From: Pogona vitticeps
Lineage: Eukaryota; Chordata; Lepidosauria; Squamata; Agamidae
Length of the DNA: 64,000 bases
Assembly: GCF_051106095.1 (NCBI RefSeq)
Contig: NC_135786.1
Location: forward strand, 205,370,001 to 205,434,000
Direction: 5' to 3'
Under the pieces are notes generated by a model. The model made no database searches, was not told where the DNA came from, and was given only the letters and a program-made list of their open reading frames with translations. Position numbers and translations under genes: made by a program. Below, piece by piece: positions 14,764 to 28,036 of the stretch. The first letter of the stretch is position 1, and each line of letters begins with the position of its first letter.

Positions 14764-15363
14764 TTTGAAATGCATCTTCTGGGGACTTCAAAGAGAGTGC
14801 AACACTTAATTCAAAATGATGCATTTCTAAGAAAGATTTGCATCCATTTTGAAAAAAGCAAAGGGAAAATTATGCATGCATTTCCATGCAAGGAGAGGGG
14901 AATCCTCACAAATTGATTAGATGAGGGGCATTATGGGAAATTAAAATGTAGCTAGATCTATCTGTCACTCTTTATATTGCTGGGCTAGCTTGCCCACCCC
15001 AAAGTAACAGGAGTAAAGAAATCATCAGGAGGGCCCTTGTTATAGGTGCCCAAGGGCTATAAGTACGGATTCTAGATGTGCATTTAGTCTAAGGAGAAGT
15101 ATTGTGATTTGAAATATTTGTTAGACATGGAACTTGGATTTTTTTCCCAAATGACAACTTCCAGAAACATTCACCAGCATGGCCACTGGCTGTGCTAACT
15201 GGAGATTCTGGATGCTGTAGTCCAGAAAAGTAACTTGTCCAAGCTTCAGTCAGGTTGCTCTAAAATTGGGATGTTATCACTGATCACAAGAGAAAGATAT
15301 ACTAAGCTTATGATGGAACATTTAACATATTACATGCTGCACACTTAGGTCCATCCCTAAAAG
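14764..15363. other. Intergenic; trace of an old palindromic repeat
   Basis: No gene is seen. The piece at about 15155-15230 (ccactggctgtgctaactgg, then gattctggatgctgtagtcc) resembles the 'gggagttgtagttc' squamate repeat also seen near 53935 and 24215. Confidence 0.45.
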
Positions 15364-15365
15364 TA

Positions 15366-15636
15366 CAGTGGACCCTCGACTTACAGACGGCTCGACTTAC
15401 AGACTTTTTGAGTTACAGACTTCTCTGGCCGCAAAATTTAGGTTCGACTTGCAGCCGGAGAATCGACCTACAGACCAGAATAAAACAAAATGGAACAAAA
15501 ATGGAACAAAAACGGCCTGTTACGGGATTAATTGGTTTTCAATGCATTGTAGGTCAATGGAGACTCAACCTACAGACTTTTCGACCTGCAGCCACCGTTC
15601 CAATATGAATTAATTCCGTAAGTAGAGGGTCCACTG
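15366..15636 (+). mobile_element. TA-flanked MITE with 'CAGTGGACCCTCGACTTAC' ends
   Basis: The 271-bp element starts CAGTGGACCCTCGACTTACA and ends GTAAGTAGAGGGTCCACTG, with TA at 15364-15365 and 15637-15638. The first base pairs of each end are inverted repeats, and further copies of the 'gacttacagac' motif are internal. The termini are Tigger/pogo-like. It has no transposase. The two overlapping open frames inside it are not genes. Confidence 0.85.
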
Positions 15637-15651
15637 TATCTGAAAGTTAAT

Positions 15652-15991
15652 TCATGGCAACTGGACTTCTTCCTTATTAAGTTGAAACGTTTCGCGACTC
15701 ATCTGAACAGGGGTGGAGGCTTTAGACACAATCTGTCTCCTATTTATCATACTGCCCTTTCACCTGTCCCCAGAAAGATCAGGACCACACCCACCTGAAA
15801 ACCCACTGTTCATTCAACACCCCCCCTCCCGTTCATTGTCCATCTAATGAGCCTATTCAGACCAGAAGGAAGTGAAGCCAGTGGGAAGGATATATCAGGA
15901 GTCTCCTACCAACTCTCCTCAGACTGAAGAAGCTATTTGGATGAGTAGTGAAACATTTTAACTTAATAAGGAAGAAGTCCAGTTGCCATGA
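15652..15991. mobile_element. 340-bp unit with about 57-bp inverted ends, possibly Penelope-type
   Basis: 15652-15708 and 15935-15991 are inverted copies of each other (about 50 of 57 positions agree), both containing 'ggacttcttccttattaagtt' or its complement. The inner edges carry 'gatgag..gaaac' text reminiscent of a hammerhead core. Penelope-like elements are known to have terminal repeats, sometimes inverted, with hammerhead motifs. The link here is inference, because no reverse transcriptase or GIY-YIG sequence is present. A foldback DNA transposon is the alternative. Confidence 0.5.
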
Positions 15992-16298
15992 CTCATCTTC
16001 CAGATAACCTCACCTGTATGACTGAGAATCTTCACAGATATATCCCTAAAAGTAGTTTCTTTGCATACAGCAACAACTCTTTGGGTTGATCATGGGAGAT
16101 GTTCTGCTTAAGCCTAGAATACTTTTGTAGGATACCAGTACACGTTTCTGCACTTACACTTTGGCTGTATAACTGAAAATCTGTGGCCATCTTCAGTTAT
16201 TAGGATTTAGCATGTATGAACTCAGCTTCAGTTCCTGATTTGTTTACAAGCACAAAGTGTGAATTAGAGGTTGAAGTGAACTGGGGAAAAATTGAAGT

Positions 16299-16525
16299 TG
16301 ATGGGATAGCTCAGTGAGTTATTTGGCTACCGAATCAGAGGTTGAGAGTTGAGTTCCACACTGTGCCTCCCAGATGAACAAGCCTGAGTAGCCTTGGAAA
16401 GCTGCACAATTCCAGGATGCCCCAAAAGAAAGGAATGGTAAACCACTTCTGAATAGTCTCTTCCTAGAAAACCCTGGAAAGGGTTACCATAAGTCAGAAT
16501 TAATGGCACACAATTATTATTTTAG
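16299..16525 (+). mobile_element. tRNA-derived SINE with RTE-like tail
   Basis: The head reads 'gggatagctcagtgagttat', a tRNA A-box-like segment. The B box 'gagttgagttccaca' lies about 40 bp on. The body ends with 'ggttaccataagtcagaatt' and 'ggcacaca', matching the end of BovB-mobilised squamate SINEs, then a short (ATT)n tail. It is diverged, so moderately old. Confidence 0.7.
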
Positions 16526-19500
16526 TCCAGTCATTAGCATGGTTGACCCTTGTTCTGTCCAGGAATAATGATAATACAAGGTAATACCTGAAAACTATTA
16601 TTGTACTACTAGAGTTGTTATTTCTTGTGGCAGTTCTACAATGAAGGAGAGGTACCTGTAAGTGGTTAAAAACTATCAGTATGAAATGCCCTGGAAATAA
16701 CTATTTATAAAGGTAGATAAGAGTGTTTGCACACACCGGAGCACATATAAAGATAACCATGAGGTAAGCTGTGAATTCTATAAACAAGATTTCTTACGTA
16801 TGAACCTCCTGCAATTCTTCAAAATTTACAGAACCTCTTTGAACACAGATTCTTGTGGGATTGAAAAATACCCCAAGTGTAATTTTCAGTACACTATAGT
16901 TAAAAGTGCCTACAGTACTGATACAAGTGAAATTCTTATGATAGGAGACCCAGCAATCAAAGAGGCTGCAATGTGGACGGAAATCATATACTGCAGAGAT
17001 GGGTTTGAATATAGTGTAAATAGAATTCAGCGCTGTAATAGTTCTGCCAGCAGGCCTATCTGTGGACAACTGTAGCTCTATCATACCTCCTTCAAATCAC
17101 TGAAATGCTATGGTCTGCTGAGGATACCGTAACTCCAGTCACACTGAGGTCAAAGCTGGGGGTGGGGGAACTAAGGTGTGGAGCTGGAGAAATATAGCTT
17201 TGTTCAATTCCCATGTGGCCAAGATGCCAGATGATTTGTAGGATATTTGAATGCACACTAAAAGCACATTAGATGAGTTAAGTGCAACATAACTAGAAAA
17301 AGATGAGCAAAGTGAGATCATGTGAATGTCTGGTGATTCTTTTAAATCCTCTTTCCCCCAGGTAGGAAACAGGGTGATGTCAAGTGAAAATCTGTTCTTT
17401 TTCATGCCATATGAAGTTCACTTAACTACTAGCTTGAATAAATGGAGCTAGATTACTGCTTATGAGCCTGCAAATGCTAAGACATCATTGAGCTTGACAT
17501 TTTTTTAAGGATGAGCTAGGCCATCAAGTTCCATGTTACCATGGTTCTGAAGAGATGTTAGAAAAAGTAGATACATGGATTTAGATAATGGTAATTAGTA
17601 AGATGTTCACAACTCAGATTCAGAGCAAGTCTTAAAATTACTAGGGAATTATCCTTTCACTCCTAGGTCAGTAGTTCAAATGTATGCAGGAAGAGCAGTA
17701 ATGGAAAAGTGGTGTCTGTTATTTTGCCATTAAGAGACCCAATAGATAATAATCTATTCCACCTTTTTTAGGTGTTTACATACAACAAAACCCAACTAAA
17801 AAGCATTTGGGTAGCTACTCCCTTGCTATATATTATGAAAATAGGTATGGTTAAGAACAATTCCCTGCAGTCATTCTCAGTCTGAGAGATGATTTCTCCC
17901 AGTTGTAGTTCTAAGGAGAAATAAGCCCATGTTTTGGACCATTTGTGGCACAGTTTGGTGCAAGCTGTTTTTCCAGTCATCAGATAATGTACAAAATATT
18001 ACAAACCTGCGTGATCCTGCTCCATTCCAAAGCCAGATCGTTTTGGTCCAACAGCTGGGCTAATCTTTTTTTCCCAGCTGGGCTGAAGTGATTCCTGTAT
18101 GCACAGAAGGGTCACATCTAGGGAGATCATGCTCAGAAAAGTGACTCTTTCTAGCACCATCAGATGCAATACCAGACCACCATCTGATCACATCCTAGGG
18201 TGCAATCCTTAAAATAACCAAGCAAAAATACTTTCAATAATAGTGCAATTTGGGAGATGAGGAGACTCTGTGGAAGTCAAACCTTCTTATGCTCTGCTGG
18301 GCCTTCAAAAGAGCAAAAGCATTGGCTGGAGCTTTGCTTCTGCCCCCTTTGTCTCTGTCCACAGGCACTGCAGGATTGTCCTAAAGTAATGGAAACTTTC
18401 AACAAGAAACCTTAGTCACTCTACTGGCTAGAATCTCATGTTATTTTACAGTAATCCTCTCCCTCTTGTGTTCTGACATCTTGCCCTGAGATCCCATTGT
18501 GGCCAGGAAGACATCCCCAGTGCTCGTAGCTTTCCTCTTCACTCCTTGCTTCACTCAAAGGATTGCTCAGGCTCGCATACACCCCGCATTGCCATGGCAA
18601 CAGAGTGGACCAATAGGACATGTGCCTCTTCAGCTTCTGGCCACACCAAAGAAAGAAAGACCAGAGGTGCAATTATTATGCCCACCAGTAAGTCTGTGGA
18701 AGTGAGAAGGCAGTCACTATGTGCTGCATTATTATTATTATTATTATTATTTTCTTTTTGACAAGGAGAGATCACCTGAAGGAAGGCTGTTCTGTGCACT
18801 CTTCATTCCTTCCTCACATTTGTAACTGCTTTCCTTCACTTGACACCTCCCTGCTTCTTCCAGCCTTTGCCTTGCCTTGCCTCATATCCCCAGGCCCTTC
18901 CTTCATTTTTTTTTCTGTTACCCCTCCCCTAGCTTTCCACTCTAAACTTTGTATCAGTCCAAACATCCTACCTTTCATGGCAAGGCTATTACATCATGGT
19001 ACTTTACTGGCCACCCTCCCCCCACAACGTCCTCGTAATATTCTTTATTCCTCTCTTGACTGGCTCTTGTTCTCAATCCATTTCCAAATTTCACATTCAA
19101 TTCCAGTTGGTCAAGTCCTGAAGGCATTCAATAAAATCACATTTAAGCTAATGAATTTCCATTAATATCTGCAAGTGGAAATTAATTTAATGTTTTAAAG
19201 TGTAAATTACTTCCAGGCTCTTTTAATAAATGTATGTTCAGCAGGAGTGGCAGTGATCCCGGTGCGCAAACCATGGCAGGAAATTTTCGTCTGGATATAT
19301 ACAGAAAGTGAGAAGGATGCGAAGAACCAAGCCTTTTCATGCATGCTCAGTTCCTATATCAACAGTCTTATTCTATACCACAAGTAGGGGCAACTTCCTC
19401 AAGTTAGGGGCCCGTATGGAAGAACCTGCCAACCACTGGGGATGGCACGGGCACTACATGTGCTACCACTGCTGCCATTTGGTGGTGGTGGCTGATCCGG

Positions 19501-20109
19501 ACACACTACAGCACTCAAGGCCTAATTTCAACAGGAGCAGCCTGAAATTAGGAAAAGCAGGAAAAGCAGAAACAGCAGGAAAAGCAGAAACAGCATGCAT
19601 GTGAGACATATTGAGCCACAACAGAAATCAGATTTTTTTTTTTAAAAAAAAAAGGGACACAGGATATGGTTAGTGCATTTTCAGAAAGGTGTTTGTGTCG
19701 AACAGATAATATTATTCTGACCAGTTATGAGGAGATTTGGCATCTGCCTTTTAGGCTATCTGGGGAGAGGGCCTGTGTGTTCCTGCTGCCATCAATTTCA
19801 GTAGTTTGAGCAGTGTTGTGGAGGCAAACCATGATTTTAGTTCTTGCCTCCCCCTTTTTTCCTGCATGCTCTGCCCACTCCCCTACAACACTTCTAAATG
19901 TAATTAAAAAGGTAAATTAAAGAAGCCTTTGCCAGATGCCCTTCTCTACTAGGCTACACTAAATGAGGCAAGTGGTTGATGCCCACCTCCTGCTTACATT
20001 ATGATATGTTTGGTTCCAGGTGGATTTTCTTCTACTTCTCTTTTCTCCTGAGCATTTAATGAGTGCTGTGTTTTTTTAGGTGGTGTTGAAAATTCATAGT
20101 ATTTTATTC
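16526..20109. other. Intergenic, no gene recognised
   Basis: About 3.6 kb without a recognisable gene. It contains (ATT)n at about 18725-18751 and a short tandem array of 'aaaagcagaaacagcagg'-like units at about 19552-19595. The open frame at 18719-19165 begins in the ATT repeat and has no domain. Confidence 0.5.
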
Positions 20110-20250
20110 TAGAATCTTAGAACTGCAGCGCTGGAAGGTATCCTATGGATCATCGAGTCCAACTGCTGCCAAGGAGGCACAGTGGAGAATCGTACTCCCA
20201 ACCTTTGTCTCCATGACCAGAGACCTAAACCACTGAGCTAACCAGCAATT
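20110..20250 (-). mobile_element. tRNA-type SINE with CR1-like 3' tail
   Basis: On the minus strand, a tRNA-like head ('gctcagtggtttaggtctct', B-box-like 'gggagtacgattctcc') is followed by 'ttggactcgatgatccatag', then 'ccttccagcgctgcagttct' and 'aagattctagaat', the classic CR1 3' end. This is the architecture of a SINE mobilised by CR1, unlike the BovB-tailed SINEs elsewhere in the window. Confidence 0.7.
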
Positions 20251-20874
20251 CCTAATAGTGTTTTCAGTTTTGGCTCTCTCACCTGTTGTGGTTTCATCTT
20301 CATGGTTTTATTTATTCTGTTTTTCTGTTTCTTGTTCAATTGTCATTGTTTTGTTGCTACTTTATTTTTTGTTTTCATATGAAAAGTATCTAGAGAAACT
20401 TTGGTTGTTGAGTGGCTTAAAGTGTACAAATAAAGAACTACACAAACAAATCTGTTTAACCCAGTGCACCCTCACACACAGAGGATCTCCACTTTGTTAA
20501 GGATGGGAATCAGATATTAGAAACTGTTTATGAGAAATTTAATTCTTCGCCATATTAATCCAGTATCAATCAAGAATTCACAAAGACCTCTCAGGAGCTC
20601 ATATGAACAGAAACCCTTTGGGTTATATCCTAAAGCATCAATGTTAATAATAATTTTAAAATTTAATTTTGAGATCTAGAAACCCTTGTATTTGGCCAGA
20701 CATTGCAGATTTTTGTTTCTCTCTCCCAACACCGGTCACTCTCCAGTGCCCTTCCTTCTACAGGACTGGAAAGCTCACCTGTTATTCAGATTTCACTGTT
20801 CTTGAGATTCCACAGCACAACTCAGGGTGTCATCCTATACTTATGCACCTGGAAGGAAGCCCAATTTAATTCAG

Positions 20875-22470
20875 CACCAGGAGTGCACACTTCCGAAAAG
20901 ACAGTCTATGACCCTCCAGGCAAATGTGAATTACAAGTGGAAGGGATAAGACGGCAGTTTGAGATTAATAGACGAAGAGTCAAGGAATACCTTACTAATT
21001 TAATTGAGTTCAAATCCCCAAATGAACTACATCCAAAAGTATAGAAGGAAATGGTTGAAGAACTCTCAGAACAACTTTCCATTATTTTCTTGAAGTGTGA
21101 GATGATTGGAGGAAGGCTAATGTTATCCCTATATTCAAAAAGGACAAAAAAGAGGAACCTGGCAAATGTATATCAGTCAGTCTGATATCAGTCCCAGGAA
21201 AATTGTCACTCTGCAAGCATCTTGAAAACAATGCAGTAAAAACTAGAAGTCAATATGGATTTGTCAAGAACAAATCCTGCCAGGGTAATCTGATCTCATT
21301 TTTTGATTCAGTAACTGCCCTGATAGACAGAGGGAATGCTGCAGGCATAGTGTATCTTGACTTCAGCAAAGTTTTTGACAAAGTGCCCCATGATATTCTG
21401 ATTAGCAAGATACCTAGGTGTGGGCTGGATAGAACAACTGTCAGGTGGATACACAGTTGGCTACAGAATCATACTCAGAGGGTGATATTTAATGGCTTCT
21501 TCTGAAACTGGGTGGCAATAACAAGTGGGGTACACAAAGCTCAGTCTGGGGCCTGGTGCTCTTAAACATTTTTCTTAATGAGTTGGATGAGAGAGTGCAG
21601 GGAATACTTATCAAATTTTCAGATGGCACAAAATTGACTAATACCATGGAAGACAGAAACAAAATTCAAAAATATTTTGATACGCTTGAGGACAGGACAA
21701 TAGAATGAAACAGGGACAAGTAAAAAGTTTGACACCTAGGAAAAATAAATCAAATGCAGAGTTTAAAAATGTGGCATGTTTGGCACAGTTATACTATGAA
21801 TGGAAAGGATCTTGAAATTTTAAATCACAAGCTGAATATGAGCTAACAAGTGTGATGCAGCTGCAAAAAAGGCCAGTGCTGTTTTAGACTGCATTAACAG
21901 AAGTATAGTCTCCAAATCCTATGAAGTATTAGTTCCCCTCTATTTGGAACTGGTTTGGTCTCATCTTGAGTACTGTGTCCAGTTATGGTCACTGCACTTT
22001 AAGAAGAATGTCACCAAATTGGAACAAGTTCATAGGAAGGCAACAAGGATGAGCAGGGGCTGGAAACCAAGCCTTGTGAGGAAAGACTGAAAGAACTGTG
22101 TATGTTTAGCCTTCAGAAAAGAGCACTGTGAGGAGATACCGTATGATAGCACTTTTCAAATACTTAAAAGATACAGAGGAAGGGTAGAATCTCTTCTTGA
22201 TCATTCCAGCATGCAGAACATGTAATAATGGACTCAAGTTACAGGAAGCTAGATTTCAGTTGAATACCAGGAAAAACTTTCGAACTGCTACAGCAGCGCA
22301 ACCATGGAACCAATTACCTTGGGAGGTAGTGAGTGTACCAACTTTGGTGGCATTCAAGAGAAAACTAGACAACCATCCGTCATATATACTTTGATTTGGA
22401 TTTATGTATTGAGCAGGGGTTTGGAGCTGATTGGCCTTTCAATGGAGCCCTTTCAACTCCATTGATTGAC
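20875..22470 (+). mobile_element. CR1 LINE, 5'-truncated, degenerate reverse transcriptase
   Basis: Frames on the plus strand give the linker before the RT (LQVEGIRRQFEINRRRVKEY, then LTNLIEFKSPNELHPKV; about 20933-21043). RT blocks follow (QYGFVKNKSCQGNLISFFDS, then IVYLDFSKVFDKVPHDILIS at about 21253-21405), then a decayed catalytic region (FSDGTKL where FADDTKL is usual, near 21615). The C-terminal part is at 22197-22391. The 3' UTR 'ttggcctttcaatggagccc' precedes the tail. The frame shifts several times and carries stops, so the copy is dead. Most of the endonuclease half is absent. Confidence 0.9.
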
Positions 22471-22620
22471 TGACTGACTGACTGACTGACTGATTGATTG
22501 ATTGATTGATTGATTGACTGACTGAATTTGTACACTGCCCGTTTAGTCAACTGACTACTCTGGGCGGCTAACAACGTATAAAATAAATAATTTAAAATAT
22601 AAGAACAAGTAATGCCTCTA
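22466..22620 (-). mobile_element. L2-like LINE 3' tail with (GATT)n/(GACT)n
   Basis: A (GACT)/(GATT) array (about 22466-22524) is followed by 'tgtacactgcccgtttagtc' and 'gggcggctaacaacgtataa', the same 3'-end text as at 43025 and 36520, in minus orientation. Only the extreme 3' end is present. Confidence 0.65.
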
Positions 22621-23433
22621 AAGACAAAAACTCAAGATGGAGGAACAAAATAAATTATCCTAGATTCTATGATTCCGAGAGAAATACAGACATATTACAG
22701 TGTGAGTGGACCGCAAGATATTTTGCACTTCTACTGATTTATTAATTGGATCAATATATGGCAGTCATATTGCTTTATGATTATTTCAGAGGGGCGGACC
22801 TCATGAATCAGCAAAAGATATTCAATCCTATTCAAAAGTTTAAGTGTGCACAGACACATCTTGGCACATACATGCCTTCGAAAAGCCCTGTATTGCTTGC
22901 ACTGGGATTGGTTGATATGACTCTAACATTCAAGAAGAATTAAAATTACAGAACATCTGCAATGAAATTGGTTTTCTGCGGAAAATAGATGAATCACTTA
23001 CTGCCAATGACTGGAAGGAAAAATACTCATTTATGACCTTATGTAATGAATTTATATGAGGTGAAAACATCACACGCACACACGCACACGCACACATAGA
23101 ACACTATCTGCTACCAAACACCCAAACAGACATGTTACTGTTATAATGACATTAACATTTTCCATCCACCCTTGTTATGATTATATCGGGTGGTACAAAA
23201 AGGAGCATAAGCCACATTCCAGCTCAAAGAGAAAAGCAGTTAGGCATGCATATTTTTTAAGTTTCAAAATGTTTTTTTTCCCTGCTGGAAAAAAAGGTGA
23301 GCTGGACAGGAGGGGGACTAAAGCATTCCAAAAGAATGAAGTATCATTTCTCAGCAATTTCTCAAAATCAAAAGCCAACAGTTTAAACAGTTGAAAAGCT
23401 CTCTGCAATCATATGTATGAAACAAATTCTGCA
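22621..23433. other. Intergenic, no gene recognised
   Basis: Single-copy-looking DNA with a short mixed (CACACG)n stretch at about 23069-23096. Nothing coding can be supported. Confidence 0.5.
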
Positions 23434-26257
<2,824 letters not shown>

Positions 26258-26265
26258 GTCTAATA

Positions 26266-26561
26266 CAGTGGGCCCCAACTTTTTTCCCAACCGTGGACTG
26301 GTTGAGGGGGCAGGGTTGTGTGCACGGGGGCCTGTCCCACTCATGGGTGGGCCTGGCAAACTCACGCACATGCATGTGGGGGCGTAGCATGCTCGTGTGG
26401 GGTGCAGTGTGGTCATAAGGTCGGCATGGCATGTTTGCACACATGGCCTGGTGCCCTCACAGGGGCACTTGTGGGAGGGGGAGATGATCTGTGTCTGCGG
26501 GCCGGTCCTGCCTAGGCCACAGACCGATGCCAGGTTGTGGACCAGGGGTTGAGGACCCCTG
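26266..26561 (+). mobile_element. hAT-like MITE with perfect 8-bp target duplication
   Basis: The ends are CAGTGGGCCCCAACTTTTTT and GGGGTTGAGGACCCCTG, imperfect inverted repeats of the CAGTGGTCCCCAACC type. The 8-bp duplication GTCTAATA is exact at 26258-26265 and 26562-26569. Eight-base duplications and CAG...CTG ends are hAT hallmarks. The inside is GC-rich and noncoding; the short frames at 26112-26515 on both strands are not genes. Internal variation of the 'gcacatg' type hints at some age despite the clean duplication. Confidence 0.88.
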
Positions 26562-26569
26562 GTCTAATA

Positions 26570-26899
26570 GACGTATCACACCCTTTTGTTTTCCAATTGT
26601 CAATGAAAAACTGTCAGTATCACCTTCCACTACTGCTGCCATCCAGTAGCTGGCCTTCAATAATTTCTCTACTACATCAACACTGAAATGACCAATTCTC
26701 TGATGATGATGCAACCATTACTTCCAGGAGAGCATCATGTTGTTGTAAGTCAGAAGCAATTTGATAGCACAAAACTCCACCACCCATGTTTGGCTGTCAC
26801 ACTTGTCAATCAAGCTTCAGCCACTTTCAAACAGGTTCACTTTTAATGCCTTTTGTTATTGCAGCATAAATAAAATGGGACAAAATAACCATGATTTCA
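26570..26899. other. Downstream flank of PEX2
   Basis: No gene is seen. This lies beyond the likely PEX2 cleavage site. A further ATTAAA-type signal on the minus strand at about 26842-26847 could serve longer transcripts. Confidence 0.45.
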
Positions 26900-27100
26900 T
26901 TTAAAACTTATATTTTTATTACACTTTTATCCTTATTTCTTTAGAGTTGCTAAGCATTTATATAGCAAGGAAAACACAAAAAAGCACAAACTAAACCAAC
27001 AGAAAGAAAAAGGTCCAAATAATTATAGCTAAAGATGAATTTAAACATTACTATAGATGGACAGATCTCACATGTTACACTTTTCAAAACCTCTGACAGT
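26896..27100 (-). other. PEX2: PEX2 3' untranslated region (predicted)
   Basis: About 200 bases between the stop codon and the candidate cleavage region. AT-rich, with no repeat inside it. Confidence 0.5.
26915..26920 (-). terminator. Candidate PEX2 poly(A) signal AATAAA
   Basis: The hexamer AATAAA reads on the minus strand about 180 bases past the PEX2 stop codon. Cleavage would be expected some 15-25 bases further, near 26895. This is a sequence match only. Confidence 0.55.
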
Positions 27101-28018
27101 CTACTGTGTATGTACCTCCTCCATTTCTATCTTATATTTTAAAGGCTGCAGATCTTGCACTTCTATGCCACATTTAGGACATGTAAAATACATATCAAGC
27201 AAATAGTTACTTTTAATACAATAATAACAAAAAACATGTGAACAGCCTATGGTATGAGGCATAGTAGGCCATTCCCCACAGAGAGAACATTCCTTATAAC
27301 ATATCACTGAAGTATTTTCATTCCTGGCACATCCTGCCACAGGTAAAGACCAAGAAGCAACTCTGAGTTTGAGTTTTTGTATATTAATAAGTGGTAAAAG
27401 AAAAATCAGAAATTCTGCAAATCCATGCCATAAGAGTTCCCTGTTCATGTACTCAAATCCAATATGACGAACTCCTTGTGGCTGGCAGAACACTGATCTG
27501 ATTCGTAAAATACGTTCCGTGAGAGTTGCAAACTTTCCTTTCTGAAGGAAAATCAGGAAGTTCAGCAACTCTCCAAGTTTGAGGAACCCGACTACTAAGT
27601 TAATAAAATACTTAGTCTTTTGGAATGACTCCAGTGGCCGGTTACTGAATAAATCATAACACCTTTCTTCTACCCATTTTCCACCAGTGGTGCAAATCAG
27701 ATACCATAACTTCTGTTGTTTGCTCAATGTCTGATATGTATCCACCTGGGATAAGTCATTACTATACTGGATGTTCAGAATAGCTTGCCCCACTGTTGCA
27801 TTCTTGGAATAGATGGTGAATCTCCACAAAAAGAGCCAGAGAAATGCTTTAACTTCTGGTTCAAAGTGAGCCAAGAGTCCAGGTTTAAATCCATGAAAAC
27901 AGCGAGTACACTGGGACCAGACCAGCTGCTCCAGAGCTTTGTTCAGTTCAAGCGCATCAAGCTGACTTACTCTAAGCACTGGGGTCACTTTCTTGCTGTC
28001 ATCATCCCGGGATGCCAT
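27101..28018 (-). CDS. PEX2: PEX2, peroxisome biogenesis factor 2 (RING E3 ubiquitin ligase)
   Basis: The 305-residue product is the same length as human PEX2 and nearly colinear with it. The start is taken at ATG 28018, where MASR matches the family N-terminus; the context ACCATGG is a strong Kozak site. An in-frame upstream ATG at 28063 lies before the splice acceptor and is intronic. Family blocks are present: [20 protein letters not shown] (15-34), HGFKPGLLA (42-50), [15 protein letters not shown] (64-78), [11 protein letters not shown] (161-171) and [20 protein letters not shown] (188-207). Hydrophobic membrane stretches lie at about 57-70, 138-158 and 196-212. The C-terminal RING has all zinc ligands: C244, C247, C259, H261, C264, C267, C280 and C283. 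PEX2 acts in the peroxisomal membrane with PEX10 and PEX12 to ubiquitinate PEX5 for recycling after matrix protein import. It looks fully functional, with the whole coding region in one exon, as in other vertebrates. Confidence 0.98.
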   Translation of the reverse strand: MASRDDDSKKVTPVLRVSQLDALELNKALEQLVWSQCTRCFHGFKPGLLAHFEPEVKAFLWLFLWRFTIYSKNATVGQAILNIQYSNDLSQVDTYQTLSKQQKLWYLICTTGGKWVEERCYDLFSNRPLESFQKTKYFINLVVGFLKLGELLNFLIFLQKGKFATLTERILRIRSVFCQPQGVRHIGFEYMNRELLWHGFAEFLIFLLPLINIQKLKLRVASWSLPVAGCARNENTSVICYKECSLCGEWPTMPHTIGCSHVFCYYCIKSNYLLDMYFTCPKCGIEVQDLQPLKYKIEMEEVHTQ

Positions 28019-28035
28019 GGTCAACAAAGAGCTTT
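28019..28035 (-). other. PEX2: PEX2 5' UTR end of the coding exon and 3' splice site
   Basis: On the minus strand, TTCTTTATCACAG ends at 28036, followed by 17 bases (28035-28019) up to the ATG. This fits the vertebrate arrangement, in which noncoding 5' exons are joined to one coding exon. The pyrimidine tract is modest. Confidence 0.7.
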
Positions 28036-28036
28036 C

